Source of the DNA: Siphonodentalium dalli
Lineage: Eukaryota; Mollusca; Scaphopoda; Gadilida; Siphonodentaliidae
Reading direction: 5' to 3'
NCBI GenBank assembly: GCA_032622095.1
Contig: CP136061.1
Location: 48,925,797-48,989,796, forward strand
Length of the DNA: 64,000 nt
The position numbers and the translations under genes were made by a program. Shown one piece after another: positions 1-10,989 of the stretch. Within the stretch, counting starts at the first letter, position 1. Each line of letters opens with the position of its first letter. The notes beneath the pieces are model-generated. The model made no database searches and was not told where the DNA came from. It worked only from the letters and a program-made list of their open reading frames with translations.

Positions 1-139
1 TGTGGCTGAGGTGGTGTAACTTGCAGGCATATTGTAATGTGACGTAAATTTTCGTGCGAAGATTGGTTCACAACTAATAAAGCACACGGAAAATATTAAT
101 TTTATGGATAAAATTAATTTTGTTTTTTATAATTTGTCA

Positions 140-1065
140 ATATATATTATACTAGAAGGTGACCCGACTTCGTCCGGGCTTTGACCTTGAATTGTCTATT
201 TTGAAGGCCAAGGTCAAGTGGGGTAACGATTTGACCCGTCCAAAACACAGTGCCCGAACAAAAGTACCCGTCGAAATCCATCCGGTTTTACCCGATTTGA
301 CCTTGAATTGACCATTTTGAAGGTCAATGTCAGGTGGGGTCAAACACCAACACCCCAAAAATGGTGGAAATCGGCCCAGCGGATACCGGGAAATCGGCCC
401 AGCGGATACCGAGATACCCTATGCATCAAATTTCGTCCGTAAAAATCCGCCAGTTTAACCCGATTTGATTTCCACTGAAGTATATAAACGCGCCTCATAT
501 ATACACACGCTCATTAATTATCAAGTTTCAACGTAAAGATAAATTACCATCGGTGCCCGAGATATCGCCAAGACGTCTGAAACAGTCAAATGCATCGGCC
601 GGGTGAGAGTTAACGTGATCTAACTTTATGACCTCTAACGACGTCATAGAAGTTACGCATTCTTTTTACCCTGATAGAAGACCGTACCACTTCTCCTTAA
701 TAATTGAGGCAGATAACTAAAACGGATACATACATATTATATATCGTTGGAAAGATGAAACGCCACAGATTCTAACCGTGCAAATTATATGACTGGCAAT
801 TTATTATTCGCGCCTTATCGAATCGATTTGTGAGCACCGAACTGAAATATATTAGCGCAAAACAGCGTAAAAACAGATTTGACCTCTGCACGTGAAAAGT
901 TGACCTCGGATCTGAAAATAAATATGCCTATGTTCGTCTCCGGCCGAAAATACATCCAAATACCAAGTTTCATCGAAATTGGCTTAGTCGTTTTGGAGTC
1001 CATCGATTTCAAACACACACACACACACACAAACACACAGATCTTTCAAAATATATAATAGATGA
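140..1065. repeat. Interspersed repeat with internal module duplication and (CA)n end
   Basis: Two copies of a module with TTGACCTTGAATTG and AGGTCAA/CAGGTGGGGT lie at 183-225 and 299-342. A short local repeat AAATCGGCCCAGCGGATACC occurs twice at about 370-410. The block ends in a (CA)n run at 1012-1035. This looks like an old non-autonomous element. I do not recognise the family, and the open frames inside it show no protein signature. Confidence 0.45.
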
Positions 1066-1574
1066 TTCAGAAATATATAATTCAATTGGAAGAAAGTTAA
1101 ATTATTTATCCAAAGTTTTAGACACTTATTGTCAAGGTTGTTCTAAAATTAGGCATTTTTATTTGCCTTAAGACTTCATCTGTCGAACACGCCATTGTTG
1201 TACTTGTCATATTTTCTCAATAAAATATAATTTCCCATTTGCAATTGTCTCTATGCTATTTTTAGATTACGACGGTCATCAAAAATCATTCATTTCATTT
1301 TTCCCCAGGTTAATTTGCCCATTCCAGTCTAGCATAATGAATGGAATCAGTCCCCTGAGAACACAGTATCATTAGTTATTTGGCCTTATGTATATTAGTC
1401 ATGCAAGTTGAGGCCTATATAGAATTAACTTAATCAATGTATATAAATGTAAATGAGTAAAGTATATTTCGATAATGCTACCAATCTTTCATTTAATCAA
1501 CAACATAGTAATAAATTGTATTTTAAGAAGAAACAGAATGTATTTAACGCTAAGCTGAATTTATCTATAATTAC
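1066..1574. other. Intron sequence, no feature seen
   Basis: AT-rich unique-looking sequence downstream of window exon 13. No exon matching the continuation of the alpha2/delta VWA domain is visible on the minus strand. Confidence 0.5.
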
Positions 1575-1624
1575 CTGTACTTTGGCTCTGATAGCTCCCA
1601 TCGCCGGAATCTGTGAGAAGTAAC
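1575..1624 (-). CDS. CACNA2D: alpha2/delta window exon 13 (residues 379-395), end of VWA domain
   Basis: 50 bp: two bases completing the shared Gly codon and 16 codons, YFSQIPAMGAIRAKVQ. It is equivalent to GYYYEIPSIGAIRINTQ in vertebrate alpha2delta. The acceptor is TTCACTTACAG|GTT and the donor CAG|GTAATT. The gene continues beyond the left edge of the window: no exon for the expected following Y-L-V-L-RP stretch was found in 1-1574. A TTAA-flanked MITE begins 22 bp upstream of its acceptor (at 1647), so the branch-point region is very close to transposon DNA. Confidence 0.94.
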
Positions 1625-1646
1625 CTGTAAGTGAAATGATCAATTG

Positions 1647-2044
1647 TTAACCCTTTACCCAACAGAACGGCCCTGTGCCAATGCATTCTCTTATATATGC
1701 GAGTCGACCATAGGTCGCCTCGCATATATAAGAGAATGCATTGGCTTAACACATTAAAAATTATAAAATTGTTAAAGAATATAAGAAAAAATGGTAAAAA
1801 GTGTTAAAAAAAGTTTTTTTAGGCCAATGCATTCTCTTATATATGCGAGGCGACCTATGGTTGACTCGCATATATAAGAGAATGCATTGGCACAGGGCAT
1901 AACTGTAACCATCACAATGTGGTCAATGAGCCGGTTCCAATGATATCCATATTTGTATGGTTTTATTGAGACAGACCCAAGATAATTTAGGCTGTTGCAG
2001 CTTTATTTGGCCGTTTTTGGCCGGTTTGTTGGGTAAAGAGTTAA
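1647..2044 (+). mobile_element. Family A TTAA MITE, copy 1
   Basis: About 398 bp between TTAA sites, starting TTAACCCTTTACCCAACA and ending with its complement (last bases GGGTAAAGAGTTAA, one mutation). It contains two ~66-nt near-perfect hairpins with arms CCAATGCATTCTCTTATATA, separated by an AT-rich linker. No open frame for a transposase. TTAA duplication suggests piggyBac-type mobilisation (inference). Confidence 0.9.
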
Positions 2045-2129
2045 AAGCTATATCGTTTTCAATACATCACAAGTTTTTGATATCACTGCCACAATTTGGA
2101 GTTTATAACAGTGGCGTACAGCAGACGGC

Positions 2130-2937
2130 TTACACCTTTCATGACTGCAGCTTCCAGAAATTTTGTGAAAACCCTGTTCCAATGCATTCTCTTATATATG
2201 GAGTCTCCCATAGGGAGCCTCACATATATAAGAGAATACATTAGCAAAACAATATTTACCATGACCTTGTGAGCCAGTTCATTCTCTTATTTATTACATG
2301 ATCCAACCCTTATTCCATTCAATAAACCCATTCTATAAATTGTGATATTAAACGTTCGTTTAATAACAGGAAATAGTTCCAGGTGACCTTTGTCTTCCGG
2401 TTTGTCGTCTGTTTACATTATGTAAGCTACATCTCAAAATACTATGACTTCCAATATTTTTTCCAACAAACTCTGATGAATGAAGAGTTTGAAAAGTTAT
2501 TTCATTAATTATTCGCCATTAATTACGACACAGAGTCTTTATTTATCTGGGACTATTTCTTTACGCTGACAAACAACGCACAGTTACGTGAAACGTCATC
2601 GCATGCATTATAGAAGCCAATGTTAGTTTCATGTCCCATTTGTTGATTTAAGTATGGTTTATCGAAGTTTTGGATCATGTAATAAACAGAATCTACAACT
2701 CATCCCCAGTTTATAGCGGAACTTACAAAACTCGTCCAGTAAATTAGGTATGGACCTCGCCAAAGGCTCGGTCCAGACCTAATTTACTGGACTCGTTTTG
2801 TAAATTCCGCTATAAACTAGGGACTCGTTGTAGATCCTCTATATATGCGATATATTATATATGCGATATATTAGAGAATGCACTGGCACAGGGTCTTTAA
2901 TGTTGAACCAGCGCAGCTCCTGTCATGAAAGGGTTAA
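2130..2937. mobile_element. Family B TTAA MITE, interrupted
   Basis: The left part (2130-2300: CCTTTCATGACTGCAGCTTC, hairpin at 2168-2245) and the right part (about 2840-2937: GCACTGGCACAGGGTCTTTA to GTCATGAAAGGGTTAA) match the two halves of the intact family B copy at 49686-49904. About 550 bp of other DNA lies between them and includes a separate palindrome, 2690-2835. Confidence 0.6.
2690..2835. repeat. Long palindrome
   Basis: Inverted repeat with arms about 65 bp long: ATCTACAACTCATCCCCAGT on the left and ACTAGGGACTCGTTGTAGAT on the right, centred near 2762. No coding content. Confidence 0.8.
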
Positions 2938-2956
2938 TGGCTCAGAAAATTGTAAG

Positions 2957-3122
2957 TACAGTAATGCTCTAAGTAATCGACTTCTTAACCACAGCAGAAT
3001 TATGGGTAACTTATGGGTAGCTTTCCGATGAATGGCAACAAGCCATATTTCCGACTAAATCCTGAAAAGTTACCCATAATTCTGCTGTGGTTAAGAAGTC
3101 GATTACTTAGAGCATTACTGTA
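2957..3122. mobile_element. Family C palindromic MITE, internally deleted
   Basis: Begins TACAGTAATGCTCTAAG and ends with its complement CATTACTGTA. The whole element is an inverted repeat, and the left arm lacks part of the centre. TA flanks are compatible with a Tc1/mariner-type target. Confidence 0.85.
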
Positions 3123-3187
3123 CAATTGAAGACAATAAGTAATTAACTATGGAAGTATTTCTACTGATGTGCGAAGATAAAGTAATA

Positions 3188-3429
3188 TTAACCCATTCTA
3201 TACCAAATATTCATAGATGAGTAGTTATCACATCGGAAATGTTCAGATAATAAGCTCAACAAACGACCATAGCAATTATCTGAGCATTTCCCACCAATGA
3301 ATAGGATTCCTTCTGCAATTTATATTGTCTGCTCATTTTACATAAGCACTTCTCCAGGTGAACAATAGACCCTTCCAATGTATACTTTTATGACTGAATG
3401 GGAGATTCCATTTAGTATGAAAGGGTTAA
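3188..3429. mobile_element. Family F TTAA MITE
   Basis: 242 bp, TTAACCCATTCTATACC at the left and AGTATGAAAGGGTTAA at the right. It has an internal inverted segment around CAACAAACGACCATAG. Flanked by TTAA on both sides. Confidence 0.8.
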
Positions 3430-4710
3430 TATATCTCCCAGGCCTCAGCCTAGGGGTCCAGAACAGGGAGACTTGAAGTCTCCCTCCAGGAAATTTAGGG
3501 AGACTTCAGGAAATTTAGGGAGACTTCAGGGAGAAGTGGGGAGACTACCAAAAATTGACAATTTTCAAATTCGCTTTATTTTATAACATCTGACAATAAA
3601 AAATTAAAAAAGATAAAATAAGAAATAAAACTAAAAAAAATTGACTTTATCTGAAATTAGCTTAATTAATTGTTATTATACATTTAAAAATTTTGGAAAT
3701 GTTTTGTGTAACTATCATTTAAGCAAGACAATTATCAAGTTACAGTAGTAGTTAATTTTTTAACTAAATGAAAGTAGTATTATTTCCTAGACTGCAGCTT
3801 GGAAGATACGTTTGTACAGTCTGAATTATGATACATGTAACTTTGTAAGTTTAATTTGGTCACGGCTGTAATGTGGGTGTCCTCTAAAATAAACAATAAG
3901 GACTAACTAACAAAGGAGTTGCAAAAGCTTTTATTAATTAATGGCCTCCCTTAATTAATGCCAACATCACTGGTTTAATCCGATTAAAGCAATAAACTTG
4001 ACATTATTTTATTTACGGAAGCGGTCTCTTCAAAAAGTCCGACGCAGTCTCTTCAAAAAGTCTGACGCGTTACCGAAACGAACTTCCGAAGCGCCTGGTA
4101 CATACTCTGATAATGTCATATTTGTTTTATATCTGAAAAGCGGGACGGCGGTCTTTTAAGATAATTAAAACATTTATTTGTGACACTCACGATGGTCAGT
4201 AACAAAACAGATGCGAACATCTCATTGTGTTTTCAGCGTATCAAAACATTCGTGATTAACATTCATTACCGCAAAGGGATCGAACAAAGGCGACTGAATA
4301 ACAACACAAAACAATAGGTCATATTTTATTTTAAACACTTGGGTCTTTGTCTCTGCATCATCGGTTTCTTTTTGGGATGGCCGCCACAATTCATCTATAT
4401 ACGGACATGTCCGGAAAAAAAACTAGAAAAAAAATTAAGAAAAAAATAAAAAAAAATAAAATTCCCCCTAAAATTGAAGGCGACTTCGATTTCGCCTTAG
4501 AGCGACGACAGGGCGAAGTCAGCGACAGTAAGGCGACAATCTCGCCCGAGTCGCCGTGTGAGCTGAGGCCTGATATCTCCTATCATATGCGCCCCTGTGT
4601 TCCAGCAATTATTGTGCTCAAAATTTACCTATCTTATAAAATTTTATACCTGAGAACAAGGAATATTCATTTATTTGACCTGAGTGTTTAATGGTGTAGA
4701 AGATACAAAC
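3430..4710. other. Intron between exons 12 and 13: no gene seen
   Basis: A local repeat of GGAAATTTAGGGAGACTTCA occurs at about 3486-3540. The rest is AT-rich. A 114-codon open frame at 4347-4691 is mostly an A-rich lysine run and is not a convincing gene. Confidence 0.5.
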
Positions 4711-4789
4711 CTCTGTTTGCACATGCCATCCACCTTACAGCTGATACTGGGTTAGCAATAGGTCCAACAGCGTAAGTGAATACTCTGAC
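4711..4789 (-). CDS. CACNA2D: alpha2/delta window exon 12 (residues 353-378), VWA domain
   Basis: 79 bp: 26 codons plus the first base of a shared Gly codon, reading VRVFTYAVGPIANPVSAVRW then MACANR(G). It matches the vertebrate patterns [27 protein letters not shown] and VRIFTYLIG--AFADNLKWMACANKG, including the diagnostic WMAC-N. The acceptor is ATAATTCAG|GTC and the donor AGAG|GTTTGT. It directly follows exon 11 across a 939-bp intron. Confidence 0.96.
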
Positions 4790-5728
4790 CTGAATTATAA
4801 AATTATAAACGCTATGAAAGAATATTCTATGATTGTCCGTGGGTGTGCTCTCACTAAAAAGCAAAGTTAACAGACCATCTCACTTTAAGACATTTATTTA
4901 CTTACTGCAAATAAGGCTCATCACCCCTAAAATGATTGGAGCATGCTAAATGATTTTTAATTATGATCAAACAAATTTTCTTGTAAGGCCAAAATAAAAA
5001 GTTATTTGAGTCTCAGACAATTTTTTTTCAGAATCAATGAGGGAGGGAGGACTTTATTTTTATTTATTTTTGCACATTGTAAGCATGGATCATGATAGCT
5101 TCCCTTGTCTATAAATTGACACCTCTCCATTATAACAAGTGATTTCCAAATTTCCTCCAGTGCCTTTCTATTATTCTGCAGTTACAATTAGTACACCAGA
5201 CCATGATGATGAGCTAATAATTGTTTTCATTGTAGTCATCTACTTAATGTTTTATGTCACTATATGTATACATGATTGACAATCTTCACACGTTACACAG
5301 AGTTATGTTAAGAGTTAATGTATTTTACAATTAATACCAAAACAAACCAAAATAATTTTGAATTTTTTTTTTTGTATCTTTTTTTTGTCATAATATCAAA
5401 AACGAAATAAAACGTCCAATGCCGAGGTGTCTGAGACTCAAATATATTTGTTTTGGCCTAATTAATTTGATCTTGGCTGTTGGAAATTAAATAATTAACA
5501 GTCAGTTGTTTTCTGTTTATGATACATTATTCAAATATGTTATGCCAAAAATAAATACCCAGATTATCATTCCCCACCCCAACCAGATATTTCGGCCCGC
5601 CCAGATTTATTTTATTTATCACTTCATAAATGTAATAAACACAAATTAATTCTTTGCCAAAATTCATAATTCAGCCATTTCTGATGTTAAAATAGAATGA
5701 CACAAGATATCTGACATTAGTAACTCAC
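4790..5728. other. Intron between exons 11 and 12: no feature seen
   Basis: 939 bp, AT-rich, with poly-T tracts. No repeat family of this window recognised. Confidence 0.6.
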
Positions 5729-5872
5729 AGGTTTCTTTGGTGCTTTGTCCCAACTGTTCCTCTCTTTGAACACGGCCTCCGCCATGTCGGTGCCGCCGTC
5801 AGTCAGCAACATGATCATTTGGTTACAACCTGCACCCTGATTCGTGTTTTCTTCCTCCGTCTTCCTAGTAAA
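5729..5872 (-). CDS. CACNA2D: alpha2/delta window exon 11 (residues 305-352), VWA domain with TDGG
   Basis: 144 bp, 48 codons, phase 0 at both ends. It starts FTRKTEEENTNQGAGCNQMI, then MLLTDGGTDMAEAVFKERN and ends WDKAPKKP. GCNQMIMLLTDGG is a clear match to the family's CNKIIMLFTDGGE: the central VWA strand and the third MIDAS element (T328, D329). The acceptor is TATTTTAG|TTT and the donor CCT|GTGAGTTA. The insert rich in E and N before the conserved cysteine is longer than in vertebrate alpha2delta-1. The intron before it is 410 bp, the shortest here. Confidence 0.97.
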
Positions 5873-6282
5873 CTAAAATACAACAGAACAAGCAAAGTTA
5901 TATCAAGCAACAAGATAGTCTGAAAAAATTTAAATTATCATGTACTGATTTTTTCAAAATGAGCAAATTGGTTGGAATGATTATGTTTTTGCCGCAGGAC
6001 TAACAATATTACTATTAAAGAAATTTGTGTTTTACTTGATCATTTTACAATTTTAGTACCATTCGAAAAGATGTGTGTAAATTAGTTATAAAATAAACTC
6101 TTCTGCATGATGTCTGATTGGTCAGAATCGGACTAGGTATTTATGAATGTCAATGAGGGTCATTCAAAGTGGGGCTGTCCGACACATGTCAGATGCTAAC
6201 AGAAGGCTGTCTGACATATTTAAAAGTGTGCCTGACTTTGGTAACTTTAGAATCGTAATTGCCTGATATCCATGGTACTTAC

Positions 6283-6372
6283 ATTGTCAAAAGCATCAAA
6301 TGCAAACTCAAGTCCCTTTTTGAAGTCAGCCATTCCAACAGCTTTCAAACCATCAACTCCATCCGTGAGGAT
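6283..6372 (-). CDS. CACNA2D: alpha2/delta window exon 10 (residues 275-304), VWA domain loop 2
   Basis: 90 bp, 30 codons, phase 0 at both ends: ILTDGVDGLKAVGMADFKKG then LEFAFDAFDN. It aligns with vertebrate alpha2delta-1 [28 protein letters not shown]. The threonine of G-I-T-D, the loop-2 MIDAS ligand in VWA domains, is replaced by alanine (A289, codon 6328-6330). Vertebrate alpha2delta-3 and -4 are also described as having imperfect MIDAS motifs. The acceptor is TAATTTTAG|ATC and the donor AAT|GTAAGTACC. N304 with F305-T306 forms a sequon across the junction. Confidence 0.96.
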
Positions 6373-6647
6373 CTAAAATTAAGATCATATAGTCATAAAA
6401 TACATTTTCAACCTTTTTTTATTGTGAGATGAGACGCATAGTCAAATGAAATATACCATACACTCCGCTGAGGTGTTCAAACACATGATACAAAGAAAAG
6501 TGCCTCCATTGAAACTATTTTTAGTTATATAGTCAGGGTGAATGATAAAATGAGACTAACTGGCCCCTACATGTTAAGGTAAGAAAAACTCAGGCTGAGG
6601 GGGAGAGATGATCAGGGTGAGGGAGATAACCTATGTTACATAGGTAA

Positions 6648-7557
6648 AACTAGAGGTGTGACTGTCCCAATGGGACTAAGGATACCCCCTGTTTTTTAAA
6701 ATACTAAGATGTTTCACATGTCAGCAAACATTTAGTTAAAATAATAAAATAACAGTTCCCATTGCAGGTGCACAACCCTAACCCTATGTCGGACAGACGT
6801 CATAGTCGCAGGTGCACAGGTTCCCATGGTGGTTGATGTCTGTGCCAAGTTTCACGGAACCTGTGCACCTGATTTTTAATTTGACCAGGAATTTTACCGA
6901 ACACATGACTTCTTCACCACGGTAGTAATCTTTAATGTGTGCACATTGTTGCACACGAGACAGTCATTAGATTTTTAATTTGACCAGGAATTTTACCGAA
7001 CACATGACTTCTTCACCACGGTAGTAATCTTTAATGTGTGCACATTGTTGCACACGAGACAGTCATTAGAATCGGCTCCAACCCAACGGTATGCCTAGCA
7101 AAGACCGAAACTAAACCTATTGACCGAAAAATTTAGGAATAAAAGTTCTAAGTCGAAAAAGGGGAATAACTCCACAAACAAACGTCAGACAGACATCATA
7201 ATCGCAGGTGCACAGGTTCCCATGGTAATAAATATCAGTGCCAAGATTAAAAAACATTGACCTAAAAATGTAGGAATAAAAGCTCGGACAAAATTATGCA
7301 TGTTGCAAAAATATTTCTAAGTCGGAAAAGGGGAATAACTCCACCAAAAAATGTCGGACAGACGTCATAGTCGCAGGTGCACAGGTTCCCATGGTGGTTG
7401 ATGTCTGTGCCAAGTTTCACGGAAATTGATCAAAAAGCGACTGAGAAAAACTCTGGACAAATTTGTGTCCACGTACGATGAAGGACGACGGACGGACGAA
7501 CAAGCTGATTCCAGTATACACCCCCCTAACTTCATTGCGGGGAGTATAACAAGTTTA
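6648..7557 (+). mobile_element. Pearl-like modular repeat
   Basis: Starts AACTAGAGGTGTGACTGTCC and ends in a GACGGACGGACG run followed by a 3' hairpin, TATACACCCCCCTAAC to GCGGGGAGTATA. It contains modules GTCGGACAGACGTCATAGTC and GGAATAACTCC repeated at about 6785, 7180 and 7345, and a 99-bp tandem duplication at 6871-7068. Architecture: 5' end, tandem modules, ACGG run, 3' hairpin. Confidence 0.7.
6871..7068. repeat. 99-bp direct tandem duplication
   Basis: GATTTTTAATTTGACCAGGA starts at 6871 and again at 6970, identical over the whole unit (CACATGACTTCTTCACCACG and GTGTGCACATTGTTGCACAC included). A third, diverged copy lies at about 7987-8120. Confidence 0.9.
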
Positions 7558-8223
7558 TCCCCCCCCCCAGGGGAGATGTGCAGGGAGGGGAGAGATGTTG
7601 TAGAAGACTGAGCCTGAATATCTAAATTCAGTTAATTCCAGTTAATATAATTAACAGCAGACCTTGCAGCAATAAGATACATCGAGAATAAACATGCAAA
7701 AATTTCCCCCAATATTGAGTTTAATAACAATAGTTTCTTTGTCCTGTCAGGAGCCCCAGAACAATAATGTAAACAATAACATGTGCGCAGTTCCTGCTGA
7801 AACGTTTATGTTTTCATCTCACAATAATATTTCATCACAAGTGCACTAAGTCTTACTTTGTTGCCTAAAAATCAGTTATCAACAGTAATTATTGTCCAGC
7901 AAAATTAACAGTGCTGATACATCTATCTATCTCTATACTCTCACACGCCCAGCTCACGAGCATTTGAGAGGGATTAAGTAGATCCAGATTTTTAATTTTA
8001 CCAGGAATTTTGCCAAACACATGACTTCTTCACCACGGTAGTAATCTTTAATGTGTGCACATTGTTGCACACGAGACAGTCATTAGAATCGGCTCCAACC
8101 CAACGGTATGCCTAGCAAAGAGTTATACCTGGACATGACACTATGAGGAGCGGAGGTACTACTTTCACCCAGTACGTTTTTCGATGTGTCTGAGATTCTT
8201 TTGCTCCTGAAATCATTTTCAGA
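7558..8223. other. Intron between exons 9 and 10: little content
   Basis: Apart from the third copy of the 99-bp unit (7987-8120), no feature is seen. Confidence 0.5.
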
Positions 8224-8232
8224 GCACTGATC

Positions 8233-8383
8233 CAAGCCTTGAAATAGGGTGTCTGTCATTTACAGAATGAGGTCCCCAGAGGGTGAATTTAGTGATGCTA
8301 CCCCGCATAGTGGGCTAGCATCACCAAATTCACCCTCTGGGGACCTCATTCTGCAAATGACAGACACCCTATTTCAAGGCTTG
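8233..8383. mobile_element. Family E palindromic MITE with 8-bp target duplication
   Basis: 151-bp near-perfect palindrome starting CAAGCCTTGAAATAGGGTG and ending with its complement. It is flanked by the direct repeat CACTGATC at 8225-8232 and 8384-8391. An 8-bp duplication with CA...TG ends is typical of hAT superfamily elements. The core contains AGAATGAGGTCCCCAGAGGG, shared by all family E copies. Confidence 0.9.
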
Positions 8384-8461
8384 CACTGATCGTGGTACTG
8401 ATGGTCGATTTGTGATGCTCATGGTACTGGAAATTGTGAAACAAACACCGACTAATATAAT

Positions 8462-8535
8462 GTCGGATTCTAACCCCCGTCTGTCGCAAGTGCAATTCAG
8501 AGGTCGGCCCACTAACCAACTGAGCTATCCGCTCC
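8462..8535 (-). pseudogene. tRNA-like remnant or SINE head
   Basis: The minus strand reads GGAGCGGATAGCTCAGTTGG and later GGGGGTTAGAATCCGAC. The box A match (TAGCTCAGTTGG) is excellent, a four-base D stem can form (GCTC with GGGC), and a box B-like GGTTAGAATCC is present. However, the anticodon arm does not pair and the acceptor stem is not closed. It is therefore not a functional tRNA. It is more likely a tRNA-derived SINE head or a decayed tRNA copy. Confidence 0.55.
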
Positions 8536-8901
8536 AATGATCACAGCTCATTTTTAGACAACTCTCCTGTTCACTTATTTAGTGCAAATTCATAATTACT
8601 ACATAATTAACTATTATTATATAGTTAATTATAGAAACTATAATTACAATAATTACTATTGTTCCCAAGGAAATGGTATGAATCATGGGAAAGTAGATGT
8701 CTCCAGACTCAACTGGTGTTAGGTACGCAGTTCGGTTTGCACCAAATATGGAGTTGAAATCAAGGAGAGCAAGAAACCCCAGCACAATCACGTCAAGAAC
8801 GACCTATGTGTAGCCACAGTTGCCATCAATATGCGTATGATAAGTGCCATATAAGCACTATTATTATTAGTTTTAGATACCTCTAATTCCTTTATGCTTA
8901 C

Positions 8902-8970
8902 CTGTTTATTTCTGTAATTAGCTTGAACAAATGTTTGAAAGCAACTGACGAAATTGGCAGAACTTGAGAA
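8902..8970 (-). CDS. CACNA2D: alpha2/delta window exon 9 (residues 252-274), VWA domain
   Basis: 69 bp, 23 codons, phase 0 at both ends: FSSSANFVSCFQTFVQANYR followed by NKQ. It matches vertebrate [23 protein letters not shown], including the conserved VSCFQ cysteine. The acceptor is TACTTTCAG|TTC and the donor CAG|GTAAGC, both strong. The preceding intron is 1.1 kb. The following intron (2.5 kb) contains a hAT-like family E element, a pearl-like repeat and a tRNA-like remnant. Confidence 0.96.
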
Positions 8971-10105
8971 CTGAAAGTAAGAGGAAACTTTTAATTAAAT
9001 TAGTTCATAGTTAAAAAATTAATGACGTATTGATTGAAATTAGTTCACAGTTAAATGAATGACAAATTGATTTCAGATAATACATTTTAACCTCTTGGCT
9101 ACTACAGTGATTTTTTTTCTGTGGGAACGCGTGGGGACAGCGTCCCCTCACTTTTTAGCCAGAAGGGACGTATACATGTAGCCGTTGTGGCGAAATTACT
9201 CATTGTGCAGCACACGAAGCAATTTAATAGCCACATACACCAACTGTATTGTAGTCAATAGACAAGAAGTTATCTCTCAGTATTCCCACTACCCGATATA
9301 GACCTACTTGAAAATATGGGGGTGGGGTTGACAAATGAATGAATCCTGCCAGTTCTATATATATAATAAATATACAGACAATTTGTATACATACAAACCA
9401 TTTTTGACAAAAATTTATGGCAGATTTTTTGTGGACTATGATGAGGCGACGTGAGGAAATGCCTCCTTTGATGCCTTTTTTACTAAATTTTCCTGAACCC
9501 CCCTCTCGATCTCTTCTCCACGACAAGTTCCGCATCGGTCATCGCTGCGTGATGAATGGTGCAATCCCTCACTTTATATTTTAGCAATACAACACTGGGT
9601 TACTATAGGTCAGTCCTGAGTATGAACATAAAATGTCATGCTGTGTGCTGTACATCCATACTGAGTACGGACCTACTACTAGGGTTGCTCATTATTCATA
9701 ACCGGAACTAAGAAATGAGTACATCAGAACCATTGTATCTCAATGTTTGAAACAGTGTATGTTCCAGGTTTGTGAATTATAAAAGCCATTTTAGAGAGTC
9801 AGTGTTTTTTTTTAATATTTCCGCCATATTTTTCCACTAGAAAATGGCCAGAACACGTCAATGGCTCTGCACATGATGTCGTTCAGAAGTGAAGAGGTTA
9901 AGCTGCAAATATAGCATTCATTAGGTTCCGATTTCAGAATATGCAACAAACTTAGGCAATCAGTCCCAATTCAAAGATGTCTTGTTCAGGTGTCTTATTC
10001 TAAATTTTAGCAAAGAGACATACAATTAGTTATTACGATCACAATTTCTAATTGAGAAAGTTTTAGTCTGCAATTGATATAGGACACCATTAAGTATATA
10101 CTAAC
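8971..10105. other. Intron between exons 8 and 9: no feature seen
   Basis: 1.1 kb without recognisable repeats of the window's families. Open frames of up to 103 codons on the minus strand show no family signature. Confidence 0.5.
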
Positions 10106-10205
10106 ATTTGCAATGTTGACAAAATCGTTTTCACCAAGAGTATCCAGCAATGATTTTACAGCCACTTTGATGAGATTCAATGCCTGGCCATGGACACTTC
10201 CACTC
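10106..10205 (-). CDS. CACNA2D: alpha2/delta window exon 8 (residues 218-251), VWA domain
   Basis: 100 bp: the last base of the shared Thr codon and 33 codons, reading [20 protein letters not shown] and ending [11 protein letters not shown]. It supplies S219 and S221 of the DxSxS MIDAS motif and the first VWA helix. It matches the family pattern VSGSVSGLTLKL-----LETLSDDDFVNVA. The acceptor is GTTTTTCAG|GAG and the donor AAT|GTTAGT. N251 together with F252-S253 of the next exon makes a possible N-glycosylation site. The exon ends in phase 0. Confidence 0.97.
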
Positions 10206-10434
10206 CTGAAAAACATAAAATATCTATGAATTAGAGGAGAATAGTCATGATATATTAAGTATTTGAGAAGAAGAAATGGAAAAATGTGTAAAGTAACTAC
10301 TAAATACAAGAACAAATGTTTTAGAAAAAGTAGTATTAAAATTCTAATTTTATTTCATTGTGCTCAACTATTCTTGAAAATTTAACCATTTGTGCATCTT
10401 TGTGATAACAAAGAATCTAAAAATTAAGGTCAAC

Positions 10435-10922
10435 TTAAACCCTTAATTTACTAAATACTCATTGACGAGTAGTTCCCTCAGGAAATGTTCAGACAATAAG
10501 TGCAGTAATGCTCTAAGTAATCGACTCCTTAACCACAGCAGAATTATGGGTAACTTTTCAGGATTTAGTCAGAAATATGGCTTGTTGCCATTCATCGGAA
10601 AGCTCTCCCCGAGAGCTTTCCAATGAATGGCAACAAGCCATATTTCCAACTAAATCCTGAAAAGTTACCCATAATTCTGCTGTGGTTAAGGAGTCGATTA
10701 CTTGGAGCATTACTGTAGGTCGTTTGTTGAACTTATTAGTTGAACACTTCCAACCAATGAATATGAATCCTTCTGCTCTTGTATTATCTGTTACTCTGTC
10801 TGAGTGTCTGTTGTCTGCTTTTAATACATCAACACCCCACCAAATGAATAATAGACCATTCCAATTTTAACTGTTAATTTTATAACTGAATGGGAGAATC
10901 CATTCAGTATAGAAAGGGTTAA
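10435..10922. mobile_element. Family F MITE interrupted by a family C MITE
   Basis: Left part 10435-10500 (ACTAAATACTCATTGACGAG) and right part 10717-10922 (GGTCGTTTGTTGAACTTATT to GTATAGAAAGGGTTAA) are the two halves of one F element. A C element sits between them. Confidence 0.85.
10501..10716. mobile_element. Family C palindromic MITE nested in F
   Basis: 216-bp near-perfect palindrome, GCAGTAATGCTCTAAGTAAT to GAGCATTACTGTA, centre near 10611 (CTCTCCCCGAGAG). It interrupts the F copy, so it is younger than that F insertion. Confidence 0.92.
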
Positions 10923-10989
10923 ATATCTATGGGGATCAAAATTAGCATTGCGCAACAACTTGAATTATAAAAATAGACATCATATATAT

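Noticed and set aside
3430-4580. A 1.1-kb transposon bounded by CCCAGGCCTCAG and CTGAGGCCTGAT
   Set aside because: The inverted match is only about 9-12 bp with no clear target duplication.
4347-4691. 114-codon frame with lysine run
   Set aside because: The core is an A-rich tract, and the remainder shows no family resemblance.
8462-8535. Functional tRNA gene
   Set aside because: Box A is good, but the anticodon stem and acceptor stem do not pair, so it is listed only as a remnant.
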